Counted from the first letter of the stretch, positions 22,844-31,801 are shown. The stretch is DNA of 64,000 bases from Blastococcus sp. PRF04-17 (GCF_023016265.1 NZ_CP095412.1:3348001-3412000), one strand, 5' to 3'. Numbers and translations: made by a program. The notes: generated by a model not told the origin, from the letters alone.

Positions 22844-25557
22844 GCCTCGTGCTGAGCCCTCCGGAGCGGGCGGTGCCGGCGCCGCCGGCCGACCCCGGCC
22901 CCCGGCCGGGCCGGCTCGCCGCCTGGGTGGTGCGCTGGCGGCTCGCACTGCGGCTGGCCCGGCGCGACGCCCGCCGGGCGAAGGGCCGGACGGCGCTGGT
23001 GGGGCTCATGGTCGGCCTGCCCGTCCTGGCGATCGTCGGCGGCGACGTGCTCTTCCGCAGCCAGGACGTGACCGGCGACGAGTTCGTTGCCAGCCGGCTC
23101 GGCCCGGCGGACGCGCTGATCCAGGGCCATGCGCGGGAACGGGTCTGGGCCGATCCCCTCTACGGCGAGCTCCTGCAGCCCCCGGAGGAGCCCGGCGCGC
23201 CCTGGACGGCCGAGGAGGTGGCCGACCGGCTGCCGGCCGGCTCGTCGGTGGTCGAGCGGCAGGTCGGCAAGATCCTGTTCCGGACCGACATCGGCTACGC
23301 CACCGTCGAGGGCTACGCGGAGGACCTCACCGGGACCTCCCGCGCCGACGCGTACGAGGTCGCGGAGGGGCGGGTGCCGGAGCGGGACGGCGAGGTGGCG
23401 ATCAGCAGGGACATGGCGGACCGGGGCATCGAGGTCGGCGACACCCTGGCGCTGACCCGCGAGGACGTTCCCGGCACCGTCGTCGGGGTGCTGGAGGCGC
23501 CCGGGCTCGACGGGCTCCACTTCGTCGTGGTCCCGCCTGGTGAGGCCGACCTCCTGGTGAGCCCCCGCACGGAGTTCTTCGCCGAAGTCCCCGGCGGCCT
23601 GGACTGGCCGGCCGTCCAGGACCTCAACGGGCAGGGCCTCGTCGTCCTGTCCGGCTTGGTGGCACAGGACCCACCGCCGGCATCCGAGTACCAGCCGCCG
23701 AGCTGGCCGGCCGAGGCGGGACGGTCGAATGCCGAGGTGGCGGTCGCCGCGCTGATCGCCGCGGCCCTGCTGCTGGAGGTCGTCCTGCTGGCCGGCCCCG
23801 CCTTCGCCGTCGGGCTGCGGAAGCAGCGGCGGGACCTGGCGCTGCTGGCCGCCAACGGGGGCACGGCGGCGGACCTGCGCCGGGCGGTCCTGGCCTCCGG
23901 CCTCCTGCTCGGGGGCGGGGCCGCGGTGACGGGTGCGCTCGTCGGCATCGGGGTCGCCCGTGGCGCGATCCCGGTGCTCGAGAACCGGACCGGCGCCACG
24001 TTCGGGCCCTTCCAGGTGCCCGTGCTCGACGTCCTCGTGGTCGTGGCGGTCGGCGCCCTCGCCGGGCTGGCGGCCGCCTACATGCCGGCGCGGCAGGCCG
24101 CCCGGACCGACGTCGTCACCACCCTCAGCGGGCGTCGGGGGCAGGTCCGGACGTCGTGGCACCTGCCGGTGCTCGGCCTGATCGTCGCCGGCGCCGGCCT
24201 CCTGCTCACGGTCGTCGGCGCGCGGGGCACCGGGCTCCCGGTGGCCGGCGGGGCCGTGCTCCTCATCGCGGGCGTGGTCCTGACCACCCCCTGGCTGGTC
24301 GGTCTGCTCGCGCCGCTGGCCCGCCGGCTCCCGGTGCCCGCCCGGCTGGCCGTGCGGGACGCCACCCGGAACCGCTCCCGCACCGCGCCGGCGGTCGCCG
24401 CGGTCATGGCGACGGTGGCCGGGGTGACCACGCTCGCGATCGGCAGCGCCAGCGACAGCGCCCAGTCGGAGCGCGACTACCTGCCGCAGGCGCCCATGGG
24501 GGCGGCGTCGATCTCGGTCTTCGACGCCGACGAGGCGGGCTGGGCCGACGTCGCGGCGGAGGTGCGTGGGCTGCTGCCCGGCCGCGACCTCGTCCCGGTG
24601 CGGACGGTGCGGTGGACCGCGGACGACATGACGGGTCTCCTGGTGCGCGCCGACGGATGCGCCGGACCGATGCCTGAGTGCAGCTGGTACCCCGGCGCTC
24701 CCGGCCTGCTCACGATGGTGGGCGACATCGTCGTCCTCGACGGCGAGGCAGTCCTCGCCGTGACGCCACCGGAGCACCGGGACGCGGTGGAGGCGGCGTA
24801 CCGGCCCGACCGCGTCCTGGTCTTCGGCTCGGGTGCGGTGGACGACAGCGGGATGGTCACCCTGCAGGGGACCCGCTGGGACGAGGGCTCCGGGACCGAG
24901 GAACTCCTGGGCGACGTCACGCTGCCTGCCACGGAGATCGTGCCGGCGTCGCCCGGGACGATCCTCCGCGCGCCGGCGACGGTCGTCGTCCCCCCGGCGC
25001 TGGCCGACCGGCTGCCCGTGGAGATGGTCACCTCGCGATTGCTGGTGGGCGGGCCGGGCGCACCGGTGTCCGAGGCCGAGGAGCAGCGCCTCCAGGAGGC
25101 GATCACCGCGCTCAGCGCGGAGTCCTACGTGTACGTCGAGCGTGGCTGGTCCGACGAGCTCTGGGTGGCCCGCCTGCTGCTGTTCGCAGTCGGCGGCCTG
25201 CTGGTGCTGGTGGCCACGCTCACCGCGACGGGGCTCGCCGTGGCCGACGCCCGGCCGGACCACGCCACGCTCGCCGCCGTCGGCGCGGCGCCGCGGACCC
25301 GGCGGCTCATGGCGATGGGCTCGGCCGCGGTGATCGGCGTGTTCGGCGCTGCGCTGGGGGTGGTGGCCGGACTGGCGCCGGGCATCGCGGTCGCCCATCC
25401 GCTGACGACGGAGGTGTACGGCTCGGGGATGGGCGCGGTCGTGGTCGTCCCCTGGGACCTCCTGGCCGCCGTGGCCATCGGCGTCCCGCTGCTCGCGGTG
25501 CTGGTGACCGGCCTGGTCGTCCGGTCGCGGTTGCCGATGGCGCGCCGCGTGGAGTGA
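22840..25557 (+). CDS. FtsX-like ABC transporter permease
   Basis: 905 residues in the MacB/FtsX architecture. An N-terminal helix 'ALVGLMVGLPVLAIVGGDVL' is followed by a long extracytoplasmic domain, then an FtsX core with three helices around residues 300-420 ('VALIAAALLLEVVLLAGPAF', 'LLLGGGAAVTGALVGIGVAR', 'VVVAVGALAGLAAAYMPARQ'). A second extracytoplasmic region and a second FtsX core follow at the C-terminus ('LLFAVGGLLVLVATLTATGL', 'VIGVFGAALGVVAGLAPGIA', 'LLAAVAIGVPLLAVLVTGLV'). Such exporters move peptides, antibiotics or lipids out of the membrane. The substrate is unknown. It starts at GTG 22840 overlapping the ATPase stop. Confidence 0.92.
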   Translation: MSLVLSPPERAVPAPPADPGPRPGRLAAWVVRWRLALRLARRDARRAKGRTALVGLMVGLPVLAIVGGDVLFRSQDVTGDEFVASRLGPADALIQGHARERVWADPLYGELLQPPEEPGAPWTAEEVADRLPAGSSVVERQVGKILFRTDIGYATVEGYAEDLTGTSRADAYEVAEGRVPERDGEVAISRDMADRGIEVGDTLALTREDVPGTVVGVLEAPGLDGLHFVVVPPGEADLLVSPRTEFFAEVPGGLDWPAVQDLNGQGLVVLSGLVAQDPPPASEYQPPSWPAEAGRSNAEVAVAALIAAALLLEVVLLAGPAFAVGLRKQRRDLALLAANGGTAADLRRAVLASGLLLGGGAAVTGALVGIGVARGAIPVLENRTGATFGPFQVPVLDVLVVVAVGALAGLAAAYMPARQAARTDVVTTLSGRRGQVRTSWHLPVLGLIVAGAGLLLTVVGARGTGLPVAGGAVLLIAGVVLTTPWLVGLLAPLARRLPVPARLAVRDATRNRSRTAPAVAAVMATVAGVTTLAIGSASDSAQSERDYLPQAPMGAASISVFDADEAGWADVAAEVRGLLPGRDLVPVRTVRWTADDMTGLLVRADGCAGPMPECSWYPGAPGLLTMVGDIVVLDGEAVLAVTPPEHRDAVEAAYRPDRVLVFGSGAVDDSGMVTLQGTRWDEGSGTEELLGDVTLPATEIVPASPGTILRAPATVVVPPALADRLPVEMVTSRLLVGGPGAPVSEAEEQRLQEAITALSAESYVYVERGWSDELWVARLLLFAVGGLLVLVATLTATGLAVADARPDHATLAAVGAAPRTRRLMAMGSAAVIGVFGAALGVVAGLAPGIAVAHPLTTEVYGSGMGAVVVVPWDLLAAVAIGVPLLAVLVTGLVVRSRLPMARRVE

Positions 25558-25558
25558 C

Positions 25559-26398
25559 TCAGTCGGCGGTCACGAAGTCGATCAGCTCCTCCACGCGGCC
25601 GAGCAGCGCGGGCTCGAGGTCGGTGAAGCTGGAGACGCGGGCGAGGATGCGCTGCGCCCACACGTAGCCGGTGTCGTCCTCCCAGCCCAGCCGCTTGCAG
25701 ACGCCGGTCTTCCAGTCCTCGCCCTTCGGTACGGTCGGCCAGGCGCGGATGCCGAGGACCGAGGGCTTGACCGCCTGCCAGATGTCGACGAACGGGTGGC
25801 CGACGACCAGGGCGTGTGCGCCGGTGACCTGCTCGGCGATCCGCGACTCCTTCGAGCCCGTCACCAGGTGGTCGACCAGCACGCCGAGCCGCCGTCCCGG
25901 GCCGGGCCGGAAGTCGCGGACGATGGCCGGCAGGTCGTCGACGCCGTGCAGCGGCTCGACGACGACGCCCTCGATGCGCAGGTCGTGGCCCCAGACCTTC
26001 TCGACGAGCTCGGCGTCGTGCTTGCCCTCGACATGGATGCGGCCGGCACGGGCCACCCGGGCGCGGGCGTTGTTGACGTACACCGAGCCCGACGCGCTGC
26101 GCAGCGGGCCGGACGGCGCGGCGTGCTTCGGCCGCACCAGCACCACGGGCCGGCCGTCGACCCAGAAACCGGGCCCGAGGGGGTAGCCGCGCACCTTGCC
26201 GAACCGGTCCTCGAGGTGGACGACGTCCTTCTCGCACCGGACGACCGCGCCGACGAAGCCGGAGCTGGGGTCCTCGACCACGAGGTCCTTCTCCGCCTCC
26301 ACCTGGGGCACCGGCTTCTTGACGGTGCGGGGATGGACGAGGCTGTCGTACGGGGAACGGGGAGGCACCCGCCCATGCTGGGCGAGGCGTTCCGTCAC
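25559..26398 (-). CDS. DUF3097 family protein
   Basis: About 279 residues. The block 'YPLGPGFWVDGRPVVLVRP', 'VARAGRIHVEGKHDAELVEK', 'VWGHDLRIEGVVVEPLHGVD', 'RLGVLVDHLVTGSKESRIAE' and 'VVGHPFVDIWQAVKPSVLGI' is the highly conserved actinobacterial DUF3097 sequence. The 'HVEGKHDAELVEKVWG' and 'VLVDHLVTGSKE' parts look like a Toprim-type fold (Glu, then Asp-x-Asp-like positions), so a nucleic-acid role is possible but unproven. GTG 26398 ('TERLAQHGRVPPRSPYDS') is my start; the frame is open to 26488. The C-terminus converges on the ABC permease with 1 bp between stops. Confidence 0.88.
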   Translation of the reverse strand: MTERLAQHGRVPPRSPYDSLVHPRTVKKPVPQVEAEKDLVVEDPSSGFVGAVVRCEKDVVHLEDRFGKVRGYPLGPGFWVDGRPVVLVRPKHAAPSGPLRSASGSVYVNNARARVARAGRIHVEGKHDAELVEKVWGHDLRIEGVVVEPLHGVDDLPAIVRDFRPGPGRRLGVLVDHLVTGSKESRIAEQVTGAHALVVGHPFVDIWQAVKPSVLGIRAWPTVPKGEDWKTGVCKRLGWEDDTGYVWAQRILARVSSFTDLEPALLGRVEELIDFVTAD

Positions 26399-26693
26399 AC
26401 GGCGGCGACGCGCCGGGTCGGGTACGCGACACGCCCGGCTTTCCGGCCGATCACTTTCCGTGATCGAGGCGACGCGGTCGCGCGACAAGTGGGTTGCGCG
26501 GCATCTACTGGGTCGTGACCTGCGGCAACGCCCGTTCCCGTCCCGAGACGTGGTGGTGCGGTACGGCGATTCCGGACCGGCGCGGTTCGGCCATGGGTGT
26601 GTCGACGTCCTCGGCTCGTTTCGCCGTGTCGATCGGGGTCACCCATTGGTGTGACCGCACCAGCCCCGTGCAACGGATAGGAGCAAGCAGACG
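26399..26693. other. 295-bp divergent intergenic region with a hairpin/palindrome
   Basis: This region separates the DUF3097 and PRC-barrel genes, transcribed in opposite directions. It contains the dyad CGATCAC-N5-GTGATCG (26448-26466), suitable for a repressor or as a hairpin. Immediately before the PRC gene are GGATAGGAG (Shine-Dalgarno) and a GTTT...GGGTCA pair that loosely resembles a stress-sigma (SigB/SigF) promoter. No convincing gene lies inside. Confidence 0.4.
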
Positions 26694-27524
26694 ATGATCG
26701 GCACCGACACCATCAGCCGCGTGATCGGCCAGGACGTCTACGACGAGTCCGGCGAGAAGATCGGCTCGGCAGCTGAGGTCTATCTGGACGACGAGACCGG
26801 CCAGCCGGAATGGGTCACGGTGCGCACCGGCCTGTTCGGCACGAAGGAGTCGTTCGTACCGCTGCGCAACGCCGACCTGACCGACGACGGCGTGCGCATC
26901 CCGGTCAGCAAGGAGCGCGTCAAGGACGCCCCCAAGATCGACACCGACGGCCACCTGTCGCCGCAGGAGGAGCAGGAGCTCTACCGCTACTACGGCATGG
27001 GCACCGGCATGGAGTCGACCACCGGCATGGAGTCGACGACCGGCATGGAGTCGACGACCGGGATGGCGACGACCGGCATGACCTCGGGCACCGACACGCG
27101 CGGCACCGTGGGTCACGACACCTCCGGCCCGACCACCGACAACGCGATGACCCGCTCGGAGGAGCGGCTCGACGTCGGCACGCGGTCCGAGGAGGTCGGC
27201 CGGGCCCGGCTGCGCAAGTACGTCGTCACCGAGAACGTCACCGAGACGGTGCCGGTCTCGCGCGAGGAGGTCCGCCTCGAGCGCGAGCCCATCACCGACG
27301 CCAACATCGGCAACGCCATGGACGGGCCGGCCATCTCCGAGGAGGAGCACGAGGTCGTCCTGCACGCCGAGACCCCCGTCGTGGCCAAGGAGGCCGTGCC
27401 GGTCGAGCGCGTCCGCCTGGACAAGGAGACCGTGACCGAGCAGGCCACCGTCACCGAGGGCGTGCGCAAGGAGCAGATCGAGATGGAGGGCGACGCGGGC
27501 ACGACCCGCGACCGCGGCATCTGA
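26694..27524 (+). CDS. PRC-barrel / DUF2382 domain stress-associated protein
   Basis: 276 residues. N-terminal PRC-barrel (about 10-95): 'VIGQDVYDESGEKIGSAAEV', 'LDDETGQPEWVTVRTGLFGT' and 'KESFVPLRNADLTDDGVRIP'. A linker holds three exact GMESTT repeats (18-bp DNA repeats 27003-27056). A C-terminal DUF2382 domain follows: 'SEERLDVGTRSEEVGRARLR', 'KYVVTENVTETVPVSREEVR' and 'RVRLDKETVTEQATVTEGVR'. Proteins of this layout (YsnF/AvaK-like) accumulate under stress; the function is not known. It is highly acidic, cytoplasmic, and probably its own transcription unit given the terminator behind it. Confidence 0.9.
   Translation: MIGTDTISRVIGQDVYDESGEKIGSAAEVYLDDETGQPEWVTVRTGLFGTKESFVPLRNADLTDDGVRIPVSKERVKDAPKIDTDGHLSPQEEQELYRYYGMGTGMESTTGMESTTGMESTTGMATTGMTSGTDTRGTVGHDTSGPTTDNAMTRSEERLDVGTRSEEVGRARLRKYVVTENVTETVPVSREEVRLEREPITDANIGNAMDGPAISEEEHEVVLHAETPVVAKEAVPVERVRLDKETVTEQATVTEGVRKEQIEMEGDAGTTRDRGI
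27003..27056 (+). repeat. 18-bp tandem repeat, three copies
   Basis: Three near-identical copies of ACCGGCATGGAGTCGACS encode TGMEST in the linker of the PRC-barrel protein. The following 'TGMATTGMTS' codes for degenerate copies. Copy number may vary between strains through slippage. Confidence 0.8.
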
Positions 27525-27554
27525 GCCGGGCCCCCTCGCGGGGGACACCGACGG

Positions 27555-27591
27555 CGGCGGCCGGTCGAGGACCAGACTCGACCGGCCGCCG
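27555..27591 (+). terminator. Hairpin terminator after the PRC-barrel gene
   Basis: Fifteen perfectly paired bases, CGGCGGCCGGTCGAG (27555-27569) with CTCGACCGGCCGCCG (27577-27591), 7-nt loop, followed by TTCTGCGTCTCC. It separates the PRC-barrel gene from the cox maturation genes. Confidence 0.8.
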
Positions 27592-27640
27592 TTCTGCGTC
27601 TCCGCGCCGCGACGGCCCGCCGGGTGGGATGCTCGTCGCC

Positions 27641-28527
27641 GTGACCGAGCGCGACCTGCCCGCGGACCCCGGCGAGCTGGCCGCTGCCCTGGAGAAGAGC
27701 GGCTACCTCCCCGACGAAGGGCTGGCCACGGCCGCCTACCTGGCGCTGGTCATGCACCGCCCGCTGTTCCTCGAGGGCGAGGCGGGCGTCGGGAAGACCG
27801 CGCTGGCGCACGCGCTGGCCGAGGTCACCGGCCGGCCGATCTACCGGCTGCAGTGCTACGAGGGCCTGGAGGCCAGCCAGGCTCTCTACGACTGGGACTT
27901 CGGCCGGCAGCTGCTGCACCTGCGCGCGGCGGAGGCCGCCCACGACACCGGCGACCCGGCGCGCCTGGAGGCCTCGCTCTACGACCGCCGGTTCCTCCTC
28001 GCCCGGCCGCTGCTACAGGCCCTCGAGGACTCCCCGAGCGTGCTGCTGATCGACGAGGTGGACCGGGCCGACGACGAGTTCGAGGCGTTCCTGCTCGAGA
28101 TCCTGTCCGACTTCACCATCTCCATCCCGGAGCTGGGCACGGTGCGGGCGACGACCCCGCCGCTGGTCGTCCTCACGTCCAACCGCACCCGCGAGGTGCA
28201 CGACGCGCTCAAGCGCCGCTGCCTCTACCACTGGCTGCAGCACCCCGACTTCGACCGCGAGGTCGCGATCCTCCGCCGTCGGCTGCCCGAGGTCACCGAG
28301 CGGCTGGCCCGGGAGGTCGCCCGGGCGACGGCCACGCTGCGGACCCTGGACCTGCTGAAGCCGCCGGGCATCGCCGAGGCGATGGACTGGGCGAGCGCCC
28401 TGCACACGCTCGGCGCCCGGGAGCTCGACCCGGACGTCGCGGCGCGCACGCTGGGCGCGGTCCTGAAGTACCGCGAGGACACCGACCGGGTGCAGGCGCT
28501 GGCCCGGGGGCGCTCTTCGGTGCCTGA
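27641..28527 (+). CDS. CoxD-type MoxR AAA+ ATPase, probable one-base frameshift at its end
   Basis: About 295 residues of a MoxR-family AAA+ ATPase: Walker A 'GEAGVGKTALAHALAEVTG' (about 46-64), 'LQCYEGLEASQALYDWDFGR' (a diagnostic CoxD stretch), Walker B 'SVLLIDEVDRADDEFEAFLL', sensor 'VVLTSNRTREVHDALKRRCL' and the lid 'MDWASALHTLGA'. CoxD helps insert the cyanolated Mo/Cu site or mature CoxL-type enzymes. As written, the frame runs on without a stop into the VWA gene. Adding one base at 28501-28505 gives '..ALGPGALFGA' and a TGA at 28525-28527 that overlaps the next start. GTG 27641 or ATG 27629 may be the start; the former lies 7 nt behind GATGCT (27629-27634). Confidence 0.85.
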
Positions 28528-29635
28528 ACCGCGGGACGTCGTCGACACGGTGCTGGGTTTCGCCCGCACGCTGCGGGCAGCGGGCGTGGCCGCATCACCG
28601 GACCGGGTCGAGGCGATGCTGGCCGCGGTCGCGGCCCTCGACGTGCTCGAGCCCGGGGCCGTCTACTGGGCGGGCCGGCTCACCCTCTGCGGCGGCCCGG
28701 ACGACCTCGACCGCTACGACGCGGCCTTCGCGGCGTACTTCGCCGGCGAGGTGCCCCGGGTGCGGCCCCGGTCCGACCGGCCGGAGATGCTGCGGCTCGC
28801 CGCCTCCGCGCCGCTCGAACCGGGCAGCGGCGAGGGGGACGACGACCCGGAGACCTCCGAGCTCGCGGTGCAGGCCAGCGGGGACGAGGTGCTGCGCCAT
28901 CGCGACGTCGCCGACCTGACCGTCGCCGAGCGGGAGCACCTGCGCCGGCTGTTCGCACTGCTGTCGCCCGCGGCGCCGCTGCGGCCCTCGCGCCGCCGGG
29001 CCCCGAGCCTGCGAGGGGCGGTCCACCCGGCGCGCACCGTCCGGGCGGCGTTGCGGGAGGGCGGCGAGGTGCGGCGGCTGGCGCGCCACCGACGACGGTC
29101 GCGGGCGCGCCGCGTCGTCCTGCTCGTGGACGTGTCCGGGTCGATGTCGCCGTACGCCGACGCGCTGCTGCGGTTCGCGCACGCCGCCGTCCGGGCGCGG
29201 CCCGCCTCGACCGAGGTCTTCACCATCGGCACCCGGCTGACCCGGGTGACCCGCGAGATGCGGCTGCGCGACCCCGACCGGGCGCTGGCGGCCAGCGGCT
29301 CGGCCATCCCGGACTGGTCGGGCGGCACCCGGCTCGGAGAGGCGCTCAAGGCGTTCCTCGACCGCTGGGGCCAGCGCGGCACCGCGCGGGGGGCCGTGGT
29401 GGTGCTCTGCAGCGACGGCTGGGAGCGCGGCGGCACCGAGCTGCTGGCCGAGCAGATGACGCGGCTGCGCCGGCTGGCGCACGCGGTCGTGTGGGTGAAC
29501 CCGCACAAGGGACGGGCGGGCTACGAGCCGTTGACCGGAGGGATGCGCGCCGCCCTGCCCTCGGTCGACCACTTCGTCTCCGGGCACAGCATGGCCGCGT
29601 TCGAGGAGCTGACGGGGGTGATCCAGCGTGCGTGA
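28520..29635 (+). CDS. CoxE-type VWA-domain protein
   Basis: 371 residues from GTG 28520, a start coupled to the proposed CoxD stop (GTGCCTGA). The N-terminal helical part reads 'PEPRDVVDTVLGFARTLRAA'. The von Willebrand A domain has the MIDAS motif 'VVLLVDVSGSMSPYADALLR' at about residue 204, then 'TRLGEALKAFLDRWG' and 'VVVLCSDGWERGGTELLAEQ'. CoxE acts with the CoxD ATPase in maturation of the molybdenum hydroxylase active site. A basic linker ('RRLARHRRRSRARR') precedes the VWA domain, as in homologues. The sequence as given fuses it in frame with CoxD; I treat the two as separate genes. Confidence 0.88.
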   Translation: MPEPRDVVDTVLGFARTLRAAGVAASPDRVEAMLAAVAALDVLEPGAVYWAGRLTLCGGPDDLDRYDAAFAAYFAGEVPRVRPRSDRPEMLRLAASAPLEPGSGEGDDDPETSELAVQASGDEVLRHRDVADLTVAEREHLRRLFALLSPAAPLRPSRRRAPSLRGAVHPARTVRAALREGGEVRRLARHRRRSRARRVVLLVDVSGSMSPYADALLRFAHAAVRARPASTEVFTIGTRLTRVTREMRLRDPDRALAASGSAIPDWSGGTRLGEALKAFLDRWGQRGTARGAVVVLCSDGWERGGTELLAEQMTRLRRLAHAVVWVNPHKGRAGYEPLTGGMRAALPSVDHFVSGHSMAAFEELTGVIQRA

Positions 29636-29709
29636 GAAAGGACCCCGGCCTTCTCATCCCTCGCATGCTCGGGACGAGCCTCGGGACGGGGCCGGAGAGG
29701 ATCAGTCGA

Positions 29710-30831
29710 ATGCGCGATGTCCTTGAGGATCTGATCGGCTGGTGGCAGGCGGGGGAGACCGTCGGCATGGGCACGGTGGTGGCGACCTGGCGGTCGGCTC
29801 CGCGCCCGGCGGGAGCCTCGATGCTGGTGGGTCCCGACGGAACCGCGGTGGGCAGCGTCTCCGGCGGCTGCGTCGAGGGGGCGGTCTACGAGGAGGCGCG
29901 GGACGCCGTCGAGACCGGGGCGCCGGTCCTGCAGCGCTACGGGGTCAGCGACGACGACGCCTTCGCCGTCGGCCTGACCTGCGGCGGGGTCCTGGACGTC
30001 TTCGTCGAACCGGTCTCCCGGGAGTCCTTCCCCGAGCTGGGGGACGTCGCGGAGTCGGTCGACCGGCACGAGCCGGTCGCCGTGGTGACCTGCGTGAAGG
30101 GTCCCGACGACCGGCTGGGCAAGCGCATGGTGCTGTGGCCGGACCGGGCCTCGGGCACCTTCGGCCTCCAGCGGCTCGACGACGCCGTGGCCGACGACGC
30201 CCGCGGCATGCTCGCCGCGGGGCGGACGGGGATCCTGCACTTCGGGCACGACGGGGAGCGGCGGGGCGACGACCTCGAGCTGTTCGTGAACTCCTTCGCC
30301 CCGCCGGCCCGCATGGTGGTGTTCGGGGCGATCGACTTCGCCGCGGCCGTCGCCCGGGTCGGCGCCTTCTTGGGCTACCGGGTGACGGTCTGCGACGCCC
30401 GGCCGGTGTTCGCCACCGCCAAGCGGTTCCCGGACGCCCACGAGGTCGTCGTCGAGTGGCCGCACCGGTATCTGCAGGGGGAGGTCGACGCCGGCCGGAT
30501 CGACGAGCGCACGGTGCTCTGCGTGCTGACCCACGACCCGAAGTTCGACGTCCCGCTGCTCGAGGTGGCCCTGCGGCTGCCGGTCGCCTACGTCGGTGCC
30601 ATGGGTTCGCGGCGGACGCACGACGAGCGGCTGGCCCGGCTCGAGGAGGCGGGGCTGTCCGGCGAGGAGCTGGGGCGGCTGTCGTCGCCGATCGGGCTGG
30701 ACCTCGGCGCGCGCACGCCCGAGGAGACCGCGATCTCGATCGCGGCGGAGATCATCGCCGGCCGCTGGGGCGGCACGGGGGAGCGGCTGGCCGGCATCGA
30801 GGGCCCGATCCACCGGACGGCGGAGCGCTGA
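29710..30831 (+). CDS. XdhC/CoxI-family molybdenum-cofactor insertion protein
   Basis: 373 residues. N-terminal XdhC_CoxI domain: 'GMGTVVATWRSAPRPAGASM' then 'LVGPDGTAVGSVSGGCVEGA', with the conserved GGCVE. The C-terminal XdhC Rossmann domain reads 'ARMVVFGAIDFAAAVARVGA', 'YRVTVCDARPVFATAKRFPD', 'TVLCVLTHDPKFDVPLLEVA', 'YVGAMGSRRTHDERLARLEE' and 'GLDLGARTPEETAISIAAEI'. XdhC binds and sulfurates the molybdenum cofactor and delivers it to xanthine-oxidase-family enzymes. ATG 29710 follows GGAGAGG. It lies 74 bp downstream of coxE, and its client is probably the CoxL at 42671. Confidence 0.94.
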   Translation: MRDVLEDLIGWWQAGETVGMGTVVATWRSAPRPAGASMLVGPDGTAVGSVSGGCVEGAVYEEARDAVETGAPVLQRYGVSDDDAFAVGLTCGGVLDVFVEPVSRESFPELGDVAESVDRHEPVAVVTCVKGPDDRLGKRMVLWPDRASGTFGLQRLDDAVADDARGMLAAGRTGILHFGHDGERRGDDLELFVNSFAPPARMVVFGAIDFAAAVARVGAFLGYRVTVCDARPVFATAKRFPDAHEVVVEWPHRYLQGEVDAGRIDERTVLCVLTHDPKFDVPLLEVALRLPVAYVGAMGSRRTHDERLARLEEAGLSGEELGRLSSPIGLDLGARTPEETAISIAAEIIAGRWGGTGERLAGIEGPIHRTAER

Positions 30832-31135
30832 GAGAGGACGCCGTCACGCCGGTGATCATCGTCGCGTGGCTGCCCCGCCCGGCGCGTTGCCCGGCCATCT
30901 GCCGATGATCGACGCCGACCTGCCGCACCTCCGCCTCGGGTCGGCCGTCCTGCGCAGCGCCGTGCCGCTCGACCGGGCCCGGGCCGCCACCGCGGTGCTG
31001 CCGGTACCGCACCGGCCCACGACTGCCCGCGACACGCCGGGCTGACGGGCTACCGCCCGGAACGCCTTCCGGAACGCAGGATTCCTGCGGCCGGACGTCC
31101 GAGTTCCGGGAACCGGTACGTCCGGAGGATCTTTC
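30832..31135. other. 304-bp region without a convincing gene
   Basis: I see no recognisable protein here. A 46-codon open stretch from ATG 30905 has no family resemblance and is probably chance. The direct repeat CCGGAACGC occurs at 31057-31065 and 31069-31077 (12 bp apart), upstream of the lipoprotein gene, and could be a regulator site. GGAGG lies just ahead of the lipoprotein ATG. Confidence 0.4.
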
Positions 31136-31801
31136 ATGCGCATCGGCAAGCTCACGGTCGCCGCATCGGCGGCGCTGCTCCTGACCGCGTGCGGCGGCAG
31201 CCCGCTCGACGGCAAGTCCGGCCCGGAGGTCGCCGAGGCGGCGGCCGCCGCCCTGGAGGAGGCCGGGTCGGTGCACGTCACCGGCACCATCGAGCAGGGC
31301 GGCGAGGAGGGCGACGTGGACCTCCACCTGCAGGGCAGCGACGCCATCGGCACGCTCACGATGAACGGCGTCGACATCGAGCTGATCAGCGTCGGCGGCG
31401 ACGCGTTCCTCAAGGCCCCCGGCGACTTCTGGGGCTCCTTCGGCATGCCGTCGGAGGCGACGTCGATGTTCGAGGACCAGTGGATCCTCGTGCCCGGGGA
31501 TGCGGCCGCGGAGTTCGCCGAATTCTCCCTGGACGGCTTCGTCGACGAGCTGCGCGACCCGGAGAGCCCGGTGCAGGACGACGTCGAGGAGGGCGAGGTC
31601 GACGGCGAGGCGGTCGTCATCGTCACGCAGGAGGACGGCAGCGAGCTCGCCGTCGCCAACGACGACGACGCCTACCCGCTGGAGATCACGAACAAGGGCG
31701 ACTCCCCGGGCACCCTCCGCTTCAGCCGGTTCGGCGAGAAGGAGGACATCGAGGCGCCCGCGGACGCCATCGACCTCATGGAGATGATGGGCGGCTCCTG
31801 A
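31136..31801 (+). CDS. Secreted lipoprotein (LppX/LprG-like fold suspected)
   Basis: 221 residues. The signal peptide 'RIGKLTVAASAALLLTACGG' ends in a lipobox (LLTAC), so the mature protein is lipid-anchored outside the membrane. The mature sequence alternates 'GSVHVTGTIEQGGEEGDVDL', 'GDAFLKAPGDFWGSFG' and 'QWILVPGDAAAEFAEF', a pattern seen in LppX/LprAFG-type single-domain half-barrels of actinobacteria that carry lipids or glycolipids. That fold call is tentative. It is strongly acidic. Shine-Dalgarno GGAGG at the right spacing; followed by a terminator, hence probably monocistronic. Confidence 0.82.
   Translation: MRIGKLTVAASAALLLTACGGSPLDGKSGPEVAEAAAAALEEAGSVHVTGTIEQGGEEGDVDLHLQGSDAIGTLTMNGVDIELISVGGDAFLKAPGDFWGSFGMPSEATSMFEDQWILVPGDAAAEFAEFSLDGFVDELRDPESPVQDDVEEGEVDGEAVVIVTQEDGSELAVANDDDAYPLEITNKGDSPGTLRFSRFGEKEDIEAPADAIDLMEMMGGS

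Noticed and set aside
30905-31045. A 46-codon open frame after xdhC
   Set aside because: No ribosome-binding site, no family resemblance, and Arg/Ala/Pro composition like other chance frames in this GC-rich DNA.
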